Virus record (IMG/VR): IMGVR_UViG_3300009091_000012
Coordinates: 1 to 64,000 of that record
Direction: 5' to 3' (one strand)
DNA: 64,000 bases
Source of the DNA: a virus
Under the pieces are notes generated by a model. That model was not told where the DNA came from. It made no database searches and saw nothing but the letters and a program-made list of their open reading frames with translations. Of this stretch, positions 33,939 to 41,804 are shown in pieces (position 1 is the first letter of the stretch; every line of letters begins with the position of its first letter). A program made the position numbers and the translations under genes.

Positions 33939-34301
33939 ATGAACACGACGACACTTAGGGATTACATCTACTCCGAGTCTGCCAAAGTGTTCGATCCCCC
34001 AATGACGCGGCAGGACGTGTCATCGTTGATCGACATTTTCCTTGATGGATTGGCGGCGGGTCTCTCGGGAAAGATCACGGATGCTGAAGGTGAGGAAGAC
34101 GGTATCAACAAGGTGCTGCTTCGTAGCTTCGGCACCTTCAAGGTGGTCAAGCGCCGTGGGCGCACGTATAGCGTCCGGGGCAAGGAAGTCAAGGTCGGTG
34201 ATCGTTTCACGGTTGTCTTCAAGCCGGGAGCGGACCTCGTCCGGATGCTTGAAACCATGACCCCGGAGAGCGAACCGGCACCTCCTATTCAGCAGCCGTA
34301 G
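33939..34301 (+). CDS. HU/IHF-like DNA-binding protein
   Basis: 120 residues from ATG 33939, behind AGGAGGT (the frame is open from 33900). The helical N-terminus 'TRQDVSSLIDIFLDGLAAGL' is followed by the HU signature 'LRSFGTFKVVKRRGRTYSVRG', then 'GDRFTVVFKPGADLVRML' as the beta-arm return and C-terminal helix. HU proteins bend and coat DNA. Extra residues (acidic insert 'DAEGEEDG' and a C-terminal Pro-rich tail) make it longer than the usual 90. It stands alone between a promoter and a strong terminator, so it is a single-gene unit, perhaps self-regulated through the hairpin. Confidence 0.85.
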   Translation: MNTTTLRDYIYSESAKVFDPPMTRQDVSSLIDIFLDGLAAGLSGKITDAEGEEDGINKVLLRSFGTFKVVKRRGRTYSVRGKEVKVGDRFTVVFKPGADLVRMLETMTPESEPAPPIQQP

Positions 34302-34317
34302 TGTATATCGCTCTCCC

Positions 34318-34350
34318 GGCACCCTTTCTCCCAAGGGTGCCAAATTTTTT
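34318..34350 (+). terminator. intrinsic terminator after the HU-like gene
   Basis: GGCACCCTT/AAGGGTGCC, 9-bp stem with a TCTCCC loop, followed by AAA and six T. A strong terminator 17 nt after the stop. Confidence 0.9.
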
Positions 34351-34371
34351 CCTTATCCTTGGAACAGGGGG

Positions 34372-34400
34372 TTGACATCCGAGGTAGAGGGTAATATATT
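34372..34400 (+). promoter_or_regulatory. sigma70-like promoter of the small RNA
   Basis: TTGACA (34372-34377), 17-nt spacer, TATATT (34395-34400). A perfect -35 and near-perfect -10. The start would be about 34407. No gene follows before the next hairpin terminator. Confidence 0.8.
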
Positions 34401-34406
34401 GCCTCT

Positions 34407-34493
34407 TGTCGAGAGCGAGTCTGGTACACCCGGTTCTCGGCACGAGGCTCGGAGGCCACAGGTAGTCCCCTTCCTGTGGCCTTCACTCTTTTT
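34407..34493 (+). ncRNA. candidate small structured RNA (about 87 nt)
   Basis: Between a strong promoter and a terminator there is no credible reading frame. Bases 34401-34415 pair with 34434-34448 in a stem of up to 15 bp with one mismatch and two G-U pairs. A second hairpin, AGGCCACAGG/CCTGTGGCCT (34453-34482), precedes CACTCTTTTT and should end the transcript. The result is a two-hairpin RNA of about 87 nt. It does not fold as a tRNA and matches no family known to me by eye. Confidence 0.6.
34453..34493 (+). terminator. intrinsic terminator of the small RNA
   Basis: 10-bp stem AGGCCACAGG/CCTGTGGCCT with a 10-nt loop, then a T-rich run (five T at 34489-34493). Confidence 0.75.
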
Positions 34494-34499
34494 AGGGGC

Positions 34500-34528
34500 T
34501 TGACACAAGGGTAACCAAGGTATATCCT
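34500..34528 (+). promoter_or_regulatory. sigma70-like promoter for a leaderless gene
   Basis: TTGACA (34500-34505), 17-nt spacer, TATCCT (34523-34528). The start would be about 34535, three bases before the ATG at 34538, so the mRNA has almost no leader and no ribosome site. Confidence 0.65.
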
Positions 34529-34537
34529 GATAGTGTC

Positions 34538-35119
34538 ATGAAGTTCACACGTACCCCCGATGGTTCACTCGTCCAAGTCCCCTCGGCAGTCCTGCCCAGG
34601 CACCACGGGTACACACCGGACATGACGGTAGAGATCAGGTTCGGCAAGAGCAAGTGCCAGTTCCTGACCCCGTATCCCTCCCAATTGGACAAGGCACTCA
34701 CCGCACCCCACCCAGGGTACATCTTCACGCCGCAGTACAAGAGCGGCAACTGGGACGGGCAACACCACTTCATCACACGGGCTGGCCAATTTCCTACAGG
34801 GTTATTGCCAGTGGTATTTCACATCTTAAAGACAGGGATAAATCCGTTGATAAAGGAAGGGAAAAAGGAACGGAAAGTCCTGTCTATTCTACCGGCTAAT
34901 GTGAAGGTCACGGTACCCGAGGAGGAGATTTTCCACTTCTATCCGGGGATGGTCACCTTCTACCAGGACCACGTCAACGCAGTCGAGTATCTCTCTGAAG
35001 ATGGAACCTTTGCCTACTCGGTTCCGTCGCTGAAGCAGTGGAAGAAAGTTGAGACGCACAACGCTTTCGCAAGATCCGTACTCGATTTAGCTAAAGCTTT
35101 GAAAACAAAAGACTTATAA
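34538..35119 (+). CDS. UvsW N-terminal-domain-like protein (split helicase, part 1)
   Basis: 193 residues. The segment 'PHPGYIFTPQYKSGNWDGQHH' (seen as 'GYIFTPQYKSGNWDG' plus 'FPTGLLP') matches the N-terminal domain of T4 UvsW ('GY.F.P.F..GNWDG....', '..PFGL'), a small DNA-binding fold placed before the helicase core. Here the domain stops at residue 193 and the core is a separate gene 372 nt downstream. There is no ribosome site and the promoter lies at the ATG, so translation may be leaderless. It probably works with the core in trans on branched DNA; that is inference. Confidence 0.65.
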   Translation: MKFTRTPDGSLVQVPSAVLPRHHGYTPDMTVEIRFGKSKCQFLTPYPSQLDKALTAPHPGYIFTPQYKSGNWDGQHHFITRAGQFPTGLLPVVFHILKTGINPLIKEGKKERKVLSILPANVKVTVPEEEIFHFYPGMVTFYQDHVNAVEYLSEDGTFAYSVPSLKQWKKVETHNAFARSVLDLAKALKTKDL

Positions 35120-35386
35120 AAATGCAGAGGACGATAACCACAATATCAAACGTTTCCTCGCAAAAAACATGCAGGGAACCCGGAGATGCGAGGTGTAAAC
35201 CGAGCATAAACGGGTCTATTTGGATGAGGTACTTTAGTACCGAATCCGAATAGGAAGGTTGAAAGGAAGGGGGGGTATATATATGTACTATATAAGGGAC
35301 CGGGGGGGAAACCATAAGGAAACCATCGATAGCGTCTACCAGTCCTTTCCGGAGAGTTGTTGAGATTCCCAGTTCGGGTAGGTTCG

Positions 35387-35409
35387 TTCCCAGGTCGGGA
35401 ATATTTTTT
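35387..35409 (+). terminator. weak intrinsic terminator after UvsW part 1
   Basis: TTCCC/GGGAA stem (5 bp; an alternative ATTCCC arm lies at 35365) followed by TA and six T. Short but well placed before the next promoter. Confidence 0.5.
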
Positions 35410-35418
35410 CCAGGGGGC

Positions 35419-35447
35419 TTGACGAGTGACGAAGTGGGGTTTACATT
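35419..35447 (+). promoter_or_regulatory. sigma70-like promoter for the helicase core gene
   Basis: TTGACG (35419-35424), 17-nt spacer, TACATT (35442-35447). The start would be about 35454, giving a 38-nt leader to ATG 35492. Confidence 0.7.
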
Positions 35448-35491
35448 AGCTGATCTGAGCCTCCGGAGACTCGGCAAAGGAGCCAACGCTA

Positions 35492-36796
35492 ATGCCAGTC
35501 GGGTGTACCAACTTCCAAATCAACTCATGGCAGACTGTCGCAGATCACTTCCCAGGTGTTCAACCTCTAGCAAACCTTGAAGATAACCAGGAGATCGAGT
35601 TCCGGAGCTATCAAGCTCTGGCAGTCGCTTCGGTTATCTTTTCCGGTTTCAGGGGGGTGGTTCGAGCGGCTACCGGTAGCGGGAAAACTTTAATCGCAGC
35701 CGGTATCTGTGGTGCATTTTTGCCAAAGCGTTCACTCGTGATGATCCACGGGAGGGAGTTGCTTCGCCAGAATCACGAAGAGTTCGTACGTTACCTTGGT
35801 AAAGAAAACGTTGGTGTTATCGATACTTCCAAGTTCAATCCGAAACTGATCACGTTGGCGTCAATCGACACGTTCGCGTTTTACATGGGTAGCCTTCCGT
35901 GTAAGAGTACCGGTGTCCCGATCATGAACCCGACTGCGTTTTACGAGCAGAAGAAGCGTTTCCTCGACTACCTTCAAAATGACGTTGATATGCTGGTTTT
36001 CGATGAAGTTCACCATGGTTCAGCCGATACGTGGCAGGATGTGGGAAAGCAAACTGAAGCGTATTACCGTGTTGGTCTCTCGGGTACACCGTTGAAGCAT
36101 GACGAATTGTCCGACATGCTCATGATGAGCCTTGTCGGTCCAGTGGTCTACGACCTTAACGCTTCGTGGCTTCAGAAGAAGGGTTATCTCGCACAGGCGC
36201 GACTCGAAATACGTAAGCTCGATTACACGTCACCAAAAACTCGCGGGTTGAATTACCAGCAAGCTAGAAAAGTTTTATTGATCAACAATCATCAACGTCA
36301 TGTTCGTATTGCAAGTGATATTTTAGATGCAATTGAAAATACGAACACTCGACTTCTCGTACTCACGGGGAACTCAGTCGAGATTGCGGAACAAGTCGCT
36401 GCTGAACTCGAAGTCCTGGCCAGACCGTTGACTCGTAAACTGGGGTTCGAACCGTTCACCATGGTTACGGGTCAGATGCACCCGAAGAAGGTAGCGAAAG
36501 CCTTCAGTGACCTCCGTAAGGGAAACATCCGGTGTGTCATCACCACGAAGCTGGCTGATGAAGGCATCGATGTGCCCGACGTGAATCTCCTTTTCCTTGT
36601 CGGTGGTGGGAAGGCATATGTGTCCACCGTCCAGCGTATCGGTCGGGGTCTCCGTAAGAAGGACGGGGAGCGAGAGCTGTTGGTGGTGGATTACTTTACG
36701 TTGGGGAATAAGTACATGGAAAAGCATGATAAGCAACGGCTTAAGACCTACGAAGCGGAGGATTTCTTTTACCAGATCGACATCATCGATGCCTAA
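35492..36796 (+). CDS. uvsW: SF2 DNA helicase core, UvsW-like (split helicase, part 2)
   Basis: 434 residues behind AAAGGAG. Helicase motifs in order: Q-like 'EFRSYQALAV' (36-45), Walker A 'ATGSGKT' (60-66), Walker B 'DEVHH' (171-175), motif III 'GLSGTP' (195-200), motif V 'TTKLADEGIDVPD' and motif VI 'QRIGRGLR'. UvsW-type enzymes remodel replication forks and remove R-loops. The usual N-terminal GNWDG domain is missing here and is found in the upstream gene. The next gene starts in its stop (TAATG), and helicase and primase follow, so it heads a replication operon with its own promoter. Confidence 0.85.
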   Translation: MPVGCTNFQINSWQTVADHFPGVQPLANLEDNQEIEFRSYQALAVASVIFSGFRGVVRAATGSGKTLIAAGICGAFLPKRSLVMIHGRELLRQNHEEFVRYLGKENVGVIDTSKFNPKLITLASIDTFAFYMGSLPCKSTGVPIMNPTAFYEQKKRFLDYLQNDVDMLVFDEVHHGSADTWQDVGKQTEAYYRVGLSGTPLKHDELSDMLMMSLVGPVVYDLNASWLQKKGYLAQARLEIRKLDYTSPKTRGLNYQQARKVLLINNHQRHVRIASDILDAIENTNTRLLVLTGNSVEIAEQVAAELEVLARPLTRKLGFEPFTMVTGQMHPKKVAKAFSDLRKGNIRCVITTKLADEGIDVPDVNLLFLVGGGKAYVSTVQRIGRGLRKKDGERELLVVDYFTLGNKYMEKHDKQRLKTYEAEDFFYQIDIIDA

Positions 36797-37782
36797 TGTA
36801 CACCGATGATCTTCCTCCGTACGCAGATAAGGATCCTGATTACGCTGTCCTCAAGGATCCTGATGAGATCGTGGTGCTCCGCATGCTCAAGACCTACGAG
36901 GATCTGATCCTCCGGTACACGAGCAAATCCCCCCTTGTCTACAATAACTTCAATGGCACTGATAACTTCCGTAAGTCTAGGGCATACAAACCCATGTGCC
37001 GTTTGGCGGGGAAAATTCGCACCGCCAAGATAGCGGACCCGGCCCACTTCATTGCGTTCATCTTCGAGCTTTGGGCGACTCAGCCGAAGCAGCATGAGCG
37101 TAAGTTTCAAATGCGGAAGAAAGGGATGGGACAGTTTCAAGGCTCGGGGGTGGACTACCCTTCGCTGAAGTACATCGTTGACTGCGGGGATGCGCTGCTG
37201 CAAGAGTTTGCCGCCATCACTAACTATAAGCCGACGCACTTCATGCCGAGGGACGACTATGCCAACCGTGACCGGCAGATGATCCGGAACATGGTGGATC
37301 GATGGTGCGAGATGGAGGGTAAGACACCTGCGGACTACTGGACGACGCCTCAGCATCTGCGGGACTTGGAGTGGAAGTACATCGATTACGCGGACTCGTT
37401 GTGGGAGTGTGATGCCCTGATCCAGGAGAAATTCGGATTTAGTGTACAGGAGATGAAGGAGTACCTCATCGAGAGGGAAAGGGTCACTAGGGAGTACTTC
37501 GAAACCCACCCTCCGATCCCGTTCAAGCACATCACCGTGTTGGATTGGGAGGAAGAGAACGAGGTCGATCAGGAGCGGATCGACCGGTACCAGCAGGCCA
37601 TCGAACAGGGTATCGACGTTACGACCGAAGAATTTCAGAAAGGCGTAGAAGATACTGTAAACCCCATTGACATAGATCATCCGGATACGCTCGCTTGGTA
37701 TTTCTTTGGTATCGGCCAGCCACGTCGTCGGGATGGGGAGGAGATAGACGTTGCCGAAGATTTTGGAACTTCTGACGGATGA
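36796..37782 (+). CDS. unknown replication-operon protein
   Basis: 328 residues; the ATG overlaps the helicase TAA (TAATG). No family recognised. Mostly helical, rich in Asp, Tyr, Trp and Arg, with an acidic C-terminal 60 residues ('EEENEVDQERIDRYQQAIE'). It sits between the UvsW-like and DnaB-like genes, where some phages carry helicase loaders or mediator proteins. That role is possible but not shown by any motif. The next gene begins 32 nt before its end. Confidence 0.75.
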   Translation: MYTDDLPPYADKDPDYAVLKDPDEIVVLRMLKTYEDLILRYTSKSPLVYNNFNGTDNFRKSRAYKPMCRLAGKIRTAKIADPAHFIAFIFELWATQPKQHERKFQMRKKGMGQFQGSGVDYPSLKYIVDCGDALLQEFAAITNYKPTHFMPRDDYANRDRQMIRNMVDRWCEMEGKTPADYWTTPQHLRDLEWKYIDYADSLWECDALIQEKFGFSVQEMKEYLIERERVTREYFETHPPIPFKHITVLDWEEENEVDQERIDRYQQAIEQGIDVTTEEFQKGVEDTVNPIDIDHPDTLAWYFFGIGQPRRRDGEEIDVAEDFGTSDG

Positions 37783-39160
37783 CTTTCGATACGATACGTT
37801 AGCCTACATCATCAGGGATCAACTTGTTGCGAAGTCACTCATACACGGAATACCCGATGACTTCTACGCTTACAACCCACGGTTGAACGCGATCTTCTTA
37901 GGGTTCCGGGAGTTTCTGAGTAAGTATGGGTGCCGCCCGAGAGAGCATGAGCTGGAAGATTATCTTCAGGACTATGTCCAGAAGAACAAGCTGGATGTCC
38001 ACCAGCAGCAGGCGTTGTTCTCCCAGTTGCATGATGTTTGGCGGTGGAGCAACTATTCGTCGTATCGAGTAAAAGAGAAGTTCTCGAAGGCTATCAAGTG
38101 GCATAACCTGTTACGTGTCGGCCTCCAGATGCCGGATCTGGCTGATAACGATGACTTCGACAGTTTGTTGAAGGCGTGGAAGGATGCCGTGTCATTGGGG
38201 GTGGAAGACACTCCGGTCACCGAGTACTGGAAAGACATCAGTGACCGTATGGAGCGGCGTAAGAACCAGAAGAAACGGTTGATTCCGACAGGATTTACGC
38301 CTCTTGATGAGATGGTCAGCGGGGGGCTTCCCCGAGGGGCGCTGGCGTTGTTGCTGGGAGGCACGGGGTTCGGGAAGAGCGCCTTCCTTTCACAGATCGC
38401 GATGCAGGGGTCACGGCAGGGATACCGGACGGCCTTCATTACCCTGGAGTTGGATGCTGATTCGGTGATGGCGAGGATGGATGCATTCAACACCAACTTG
38501 CCGGTGGAGACCTTGCCGCATAAAGGCCCCACATGTGCCAAAAAGCTGTATGAAGTTTTCGAGGGTGACCCAACGCAACTCCCGGCTGAGATGTTTGTGA
38601 AGTATTACCCCACCAAGAGCATCGACCTGACCCACATCGAGTCTTTCTTGGAGCGGCTCCGGATGGAGCAGGGGGTCACTCTCGATCTGCTGGTGGTGGA
38701 TTACTTCGACCTGTTGAAGATGGTCGGCGTGTACAAGGACAAGTGGGCGGCGCTGGAGGAGAACTGCGAGATCCTGCGAGGCATGGCGGGCAAGTACGAC
38801 ATGGCGATCTGGACCGCAGGGCAGACCCGGCGTGACGGCATCAGCAAGGAGCTGGTCGGGATGGATGACATCTCGGCCTCGTTCGGCAAGGTGTTCCCGC
38901 TGGACCTGATGCTGACCATGAGCCAGACCCCGGAGGAGCGGATCAAGAAGGCGATGCGGGTGCGAGCGGCCAAGAACCGTTTCGGCCCCACGGACGGCAT
39001 CATGTTCGTTGAGCATGACTTTACCAGGATGCGCTTTACCGCCTTCTCAGAGGATGAGGCGAAGAAGAAGGGTCTCTACACTCCCAAGGGGAAGAAGAAG
39101 CGCAATGCTAGCGCCTCTACAGGGACGCTGTACCAGGGCTTTGGCACCCAGGGGCCATGA
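37751..39160 (+). CDS. replicative DNA helicase, DnaB/gp41-like
   Basis: 469 residues from TTG 37751, with GGGGAGGAG 7 nt upstream. The helical N-terminal domain (1-150) is followed by the RecA-fold motor: Walker A 'GGTGFGKS' (203-210), Walker B 'LDLLVVDYFD' (311-320) and 'WTAGQTRRDG' (354-363). The last 20 residues are Lys/Ser-rich. It should form the hexamer that unwinds DNA ahead of the fork, paired with the primase whose gene starts in its stop (ATGA). Confidence 0.9.
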   Translation: MPKILELLTDDFRYDTLAYIIRDQLVAKSLIHGIPDDFYAYNPRLNAIFLGFREFLSKYGCRPREHELEDYLQDYVQKNKLDVHQQQALFSQLHDVWRWSNYSSYRVKEKFSKAIKWHNLLRVGLQMPDLADNDDFDSLLKAWKDAVSLGVEDTPVTEYWKDISDRMERRKNQKKRLIPTGFTPLDEMVSGGLPRGALALLLGGTGFGKSAFLSQIAMQGSRQGYRTAFITLELDADSVMARMDAFNTNLPVETLPHKGPTCAKKLYEVFEGDPTQLPAEMFVKYYPTKSIDLTHIESFLERLRMEQGVTLDLLVVDYFDLLKMVGVYKDKWAALEENCEILRGMAGKYDMAIWTAGQTRRDGISKELVGMDDISASFGKVFPLDLMLTMSQTPEERIKKAMRVRAAKNRFGPTDGIMFVEHDFTRMRFTAFSEDEAKKKGLYTPKGKKKRNASASTGTLYQGFGTQGP

Positions 39161-40203
39161 TGGGTAGGGCCATCCGTCCAAACGTGCTGGAGAGGCTCCT
39201 GGACAAGGTGTGGCCCGATCACAGGGTGGAGAAGGATGGCACCGAGCACATGGTCGAGTGCCCCTTCTGTGACACGGATAAAGCCAAGTGCGCTGTGAAC
39301 CCCGGAAAGGGCGTGTTCCAGTGCTGGGTGTGTACGGAGAAGGGACCGGTTCAGAAGCTGCTGTTCCATCTCCGTGACCTGAAGATCATCACCCAAGCGG
39401 ACATAGATGCCGTGATGGTGGGCAAGGGTATCCCGGCACTTTCTGACGCCATCCAGGTATTGAAGCCAAAAGCAGCTAAGAAGAAAGAGCAGTATTGGAG
39501 TAACATCATCCCCTGCGTGTACCCGCCCCACACCCAGGAGCTGATGACTATGATGGCGCATAACACCCTGGAGGGTAGACTCCGTAGGGCAGCCATCGAG
39601 TACCTGAACAATCGAGGGGTAACGGACGAAAATATCAAGGAGTTCCGGCTGGCTCTCTGCACTGAGCTGGGGTCACCGTACTATGGGCACATATTCTTCC
39701 CGGCATTGGGGAAGTGGGGTAGGCAGCTTACCTTCTGGACCACGAGGAGCATCCTTCCGAACCCGGAGCCGAAAAGCCTTCATGCAAGTGGCAAGTACTC
39801 GCGGTTTTCGGCGAAGCAGATCCTAATGAACGAGCATTTGGTTGTAGGTACAACGGTGGTTCTATGTGAAGGCCCGTTTGATGCTATCAGCATTATGAAT
39901 GCCACCGGTTATCCTGCATGCCCGCTTCTGGGGAAGATCTTTCACGAGTATCAGTTCAACCTGTTGAAGGACGAGAAGAAGATCGAGCGGGTGTACGTTT
40001 GTTTGGACCCGGATGCCAGGGAATTCCAGGATAATATCACGCATAAGTTCACTAAACCGATCAAGACGTACGTGGTGTTGTTGGAAGGTGGAGACCCGAA
40101 CGAGGTATCCCCGGAGACGTTGAGAGCCGCCTTTCAAGCGGCGGCTCCCTCAGCGAATGATCAGGTCTATCGTCAGTTTTCGAAGCTTCGTGAACGGGTT
40201 TAG
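39157..40203 (+). CDS. DNA primase (zinc-binding and TOPRIM domains)
   Basis: 348 residues. The N-terminal zinc ribbon has 'ECPFC' (Cys35, Cys38) and 'QCWVC' (Cys56, Cys59). A TOPRIM domain follows with 'VVLCEGPFDAISI' (catalytic Glu) and 'RVYVCLDPDAREF' (Asp-x-Asp). It is shorter than DnaG and closer in size to phage primases. It makes RNA primers for lagging-strand synthesis with the helicase encoded just upstream. Its stop meets the stop of the opposite-strand gene (4-nt overlap). Confidence 0.9.
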   Translation: MMGRAIRPNVLERLLDKVWPDHRVEKDGTEHMVECPFCDTDKAKCAVNPGKGVFQCWVCTEKGPVQKLLFHLRDLKIITQADIDAVMVGKGIPALSDAIQVLKPKAAKKKEQYWSNIIPCVYPPHTQELMTMMAHNTLEGRLRRAAIEYLNNRGVTDENIKEFRLALCTELGSPYYGHIFFPALGKWGRQLTFWTTRSILPNPEPKSLHASGKYSRFSAKQILMNEHLVVGTTVVLCEGPFDAISIMNATGYPACPLLGKIFHEYQFNLLKDEKKIERVYVCLDPDAREFQDNITHKFTKPIKTYVVLLEGGDPNEVSPETLRAAFQAAAPSANDQVYRQFSKLRERV

Positions 40204-41660
40204 ACGTTAATGCCGCCCTTGAGCGCTGCTTGAGCGAGCTTTCGCTCTCTGGCTTTTTTGATCGCTTGGCTGGCTTTGTTGATTCCTTTGTCTGCGGCAG
40301 TCCAGGCTGCGGTATCGATGACTGTGCTGCGGACAAAAGGACTGCGGACGAACTTGCTGGCAGCGGCAATAACCGGGCGTCCGAATCGGGCAAGAATCCC
40401 TACTGCGGGTCCGATCTCGGTAAGGTTGGCCCTACGCTCGAAGGCAGAGGCATGCATGCGCCTCTTTCTGGTGAGGGCATTGACACCGGCATTGAGTGCC
40501 ATACTTGTCCCGACTTCCTTAGCAACAGTTCGCACGATGGGTTTTGCTGCGAATCTGGTAGCAGCAGCGCGAAGTCCAGCTCCCAGGGCGACACGACCAG
40601 CAGCAGCAACAACTGGAGCGGCTACTAGGGGGTTTTCGGTGATGTCATCGGTGGCATCGATGTCGGCCATCAGTCCCATGCCTTGTGCTGCCCTTTTTGC
40701 CCCACTCCTACCCATGATGATCGGATTCCCTGTTGCTGCCCCTAAAGCCATCCGGATTTTACCCGCTTCATAGATTCGGGCAGCGGCATTGATCACTGGA
40801 TCCTCGATGTCATCACCAACAACGGTTTTTTTGGTGTTGGTCTTAGTCTTCTGGTTTAGCTTGATGGGACCGGCAGCTTTTGCGTTTTGCGTTCGGATTT
40901 TCCCCCCATCCTGACTCAGCATGAGAGCGGTGTGGGCCGTGTGTTGAGGGTGGAGTTTGGTATAGGCAGACCCAGCTTGGGGTTTCGCTTTTGCAGCTTC
41001 CATGATGTCCTCGTGAGTGGGCTTAGGTTTATGCGGTGTCTTAGCCCGGAAATGCCCGGTGCCAAGCTCTTGCTCCTGACCGAGTTGCTTTAACTTGGCG
41101 GCATATTCGGGGTCACGGCGAATCTTGGCTCGCATGGTCAGTTCGTGGGAGCCAACGTCAACGGCGGTTCTCTGGGCAGTCTGTGAGAGTGTTTCACCTG
41201 TCCATCTAAGTAAAGGGTGCCGAGAGAGCAGTCGCTTGGTTGCCCCTTTCAGGACACGGTATTTATGCCCACCGGGGAGGCTTTTGGCCCCAACACGGAT
41301 ATGTTGCAAAGCTCGCTTGGGCCACTTTTTCCATCGTTTGATCACGCCCGACCTGAGCATGACATCTTTCGGCCCCATCGGCCTTTCGTCTTCCTCAACT
41401 CGCCTACGATAAATCAAGGGAGCTTCCTCTTTAAAGCGCTTTTTGGCATAGCGCTTTTCCCGCCAGTCTACGTACTTGTTGACACCCTTTTGACGGGTGT
41501 CTTCACCTTTTTGGATACCGATCATTTGGGCGGCTTGGACCGCAACACCCCCTGGATACGTGTTTTTGAAGGCTTCGGCTTGCCGTCTGAAGCCCCAATA
41601 TAGCCCGTATGAGTCAGGTGTTTCGGAACCTTGGTGTTTTGGGCGTCCAGATGCAGGCAT
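40200..41660 (-). CDS. large basic protein, the only minus-strand gene
   Basis: 486 residues, read right to left, with ATAGGAGA about 7 nt before its ATG. No family recognised. The first 250 residues are Lys/Arg/His-rich. From about residue 290 the chain is Ala/Gly-rich with hydrophobic helical stretches ('NPLVAAPVVAAAGRVALGAGL'), then basic helices to the end. Such a mix occurs in internal virion proteins that enter the cell with DNA. It converges on the primase gene, so it must have its own promoter in the 41.66-41.9 kb gap. Confidence 0.75.
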   Translation of the reverse strand: MPASGRPKHQGSETPDSYGLYWGFRRQAEAFKNTYPGGVAVQAAQMIGIQKGEDTRQKGVNKYVDWREKRYAKKRFKEEAPLIYRRRVEEDERPMGPKDVMLRSGVIKRWKKWPKRALQHIRVGAKSLPGGHKYRVLKGATKRLLSRHPLLRWTGETLSQTAQRTAVDVGSHELTMRAKIRRDPEYAAKLKQLGQEQELGTGHFRAKTPHKPKPTHEDIMEAAKAKPQAGSAYTKLHPQHTAHTALMLSQDGGKIRTQNAKAAGPIKLNQKTKTNTKKTVVGDDIEDPVINAAARIYEAGKIRMALGAATGNPIIMGRSGAKRAAQGMGLMADIDATDDITENPLVAAPVVAAAGRVALGAGLRAAATRFAAKPIVRTVAKEVGTSMALNAGVNALTRKRRMHASAFERRANLTEIGPAVGILARFGRPVIAAASKFVRSPFVRSTVIDTAAWTAADKGINKASQAIKKARERKLAQAALKGGINV

Positions 41661-41741
41661 ATCTGTCTCCTATCACGTGTAATAAAGCGATTTTACCAAT
41701 TGGGCTTCCGGGAGAGGTTTTTTGCGTCATACCGGAGCTGA

Positions 41742-41804
41742 TTCTGGGAGTCCCAGAACCCGTTCTGGGACAGTTAAGTGCTTGAAAACACATCGTTTCT
41801 GGGA
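41742..41804. repeat. TTCTGGGA boxes (iteron/operator-like)
   Basis: TTCTGGGA occurs at 41742, 41763 and 41797, and inverted (TCCCAGAA) at 41751. The first two direct copies are 21 bp apart, two helical turns. The 41742/41751 pair forms a 17-bp palindrome with a single-base centre. Confidence 0.6.

Larger units (their letters stand above)
35120..35491 (+). other. 372-nt structured gap between the two UvsW-like genes
   Basis: No credible gene. It holds CCTCGC/GCGAGG (35156-35161/35188-35193); a hairpin 35222-35247 with tandem G-A mismatches; an AT-rich island (35276-35295) between two runs of seven G; a direct repeat GGAAACCAT (35307, 35318); and two near-identical TTCCCAG(T/G)TCGGG boxes 21 nt apart (35366, 35387). 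No group I or II intron core was recognised. It ends with a terminator and a promoter. Confidence 0.5.

Noticed and set aside
34401-34460. Possible tRNA in the structured segment
   Set aside because: No T-loop GTTCRA, no acceptor with CCA-like end and wrong arm sizes; the promoter and terminator fit a small RNA better.
35120-35491. Group I intron between the UvsW parts
   Set aside because: No recognisable P7/R-S core, and the gap contains a terminator followed by a good promoter. Kept only as an alternative.
36793-37680. Minus-strand frame of 295 codons opposite the unknown replication-operon gene
   Set aside because: The + strand gene is coupled at both ends and has the expected codon use; the minus frame has no ribosome site or family resemblance.
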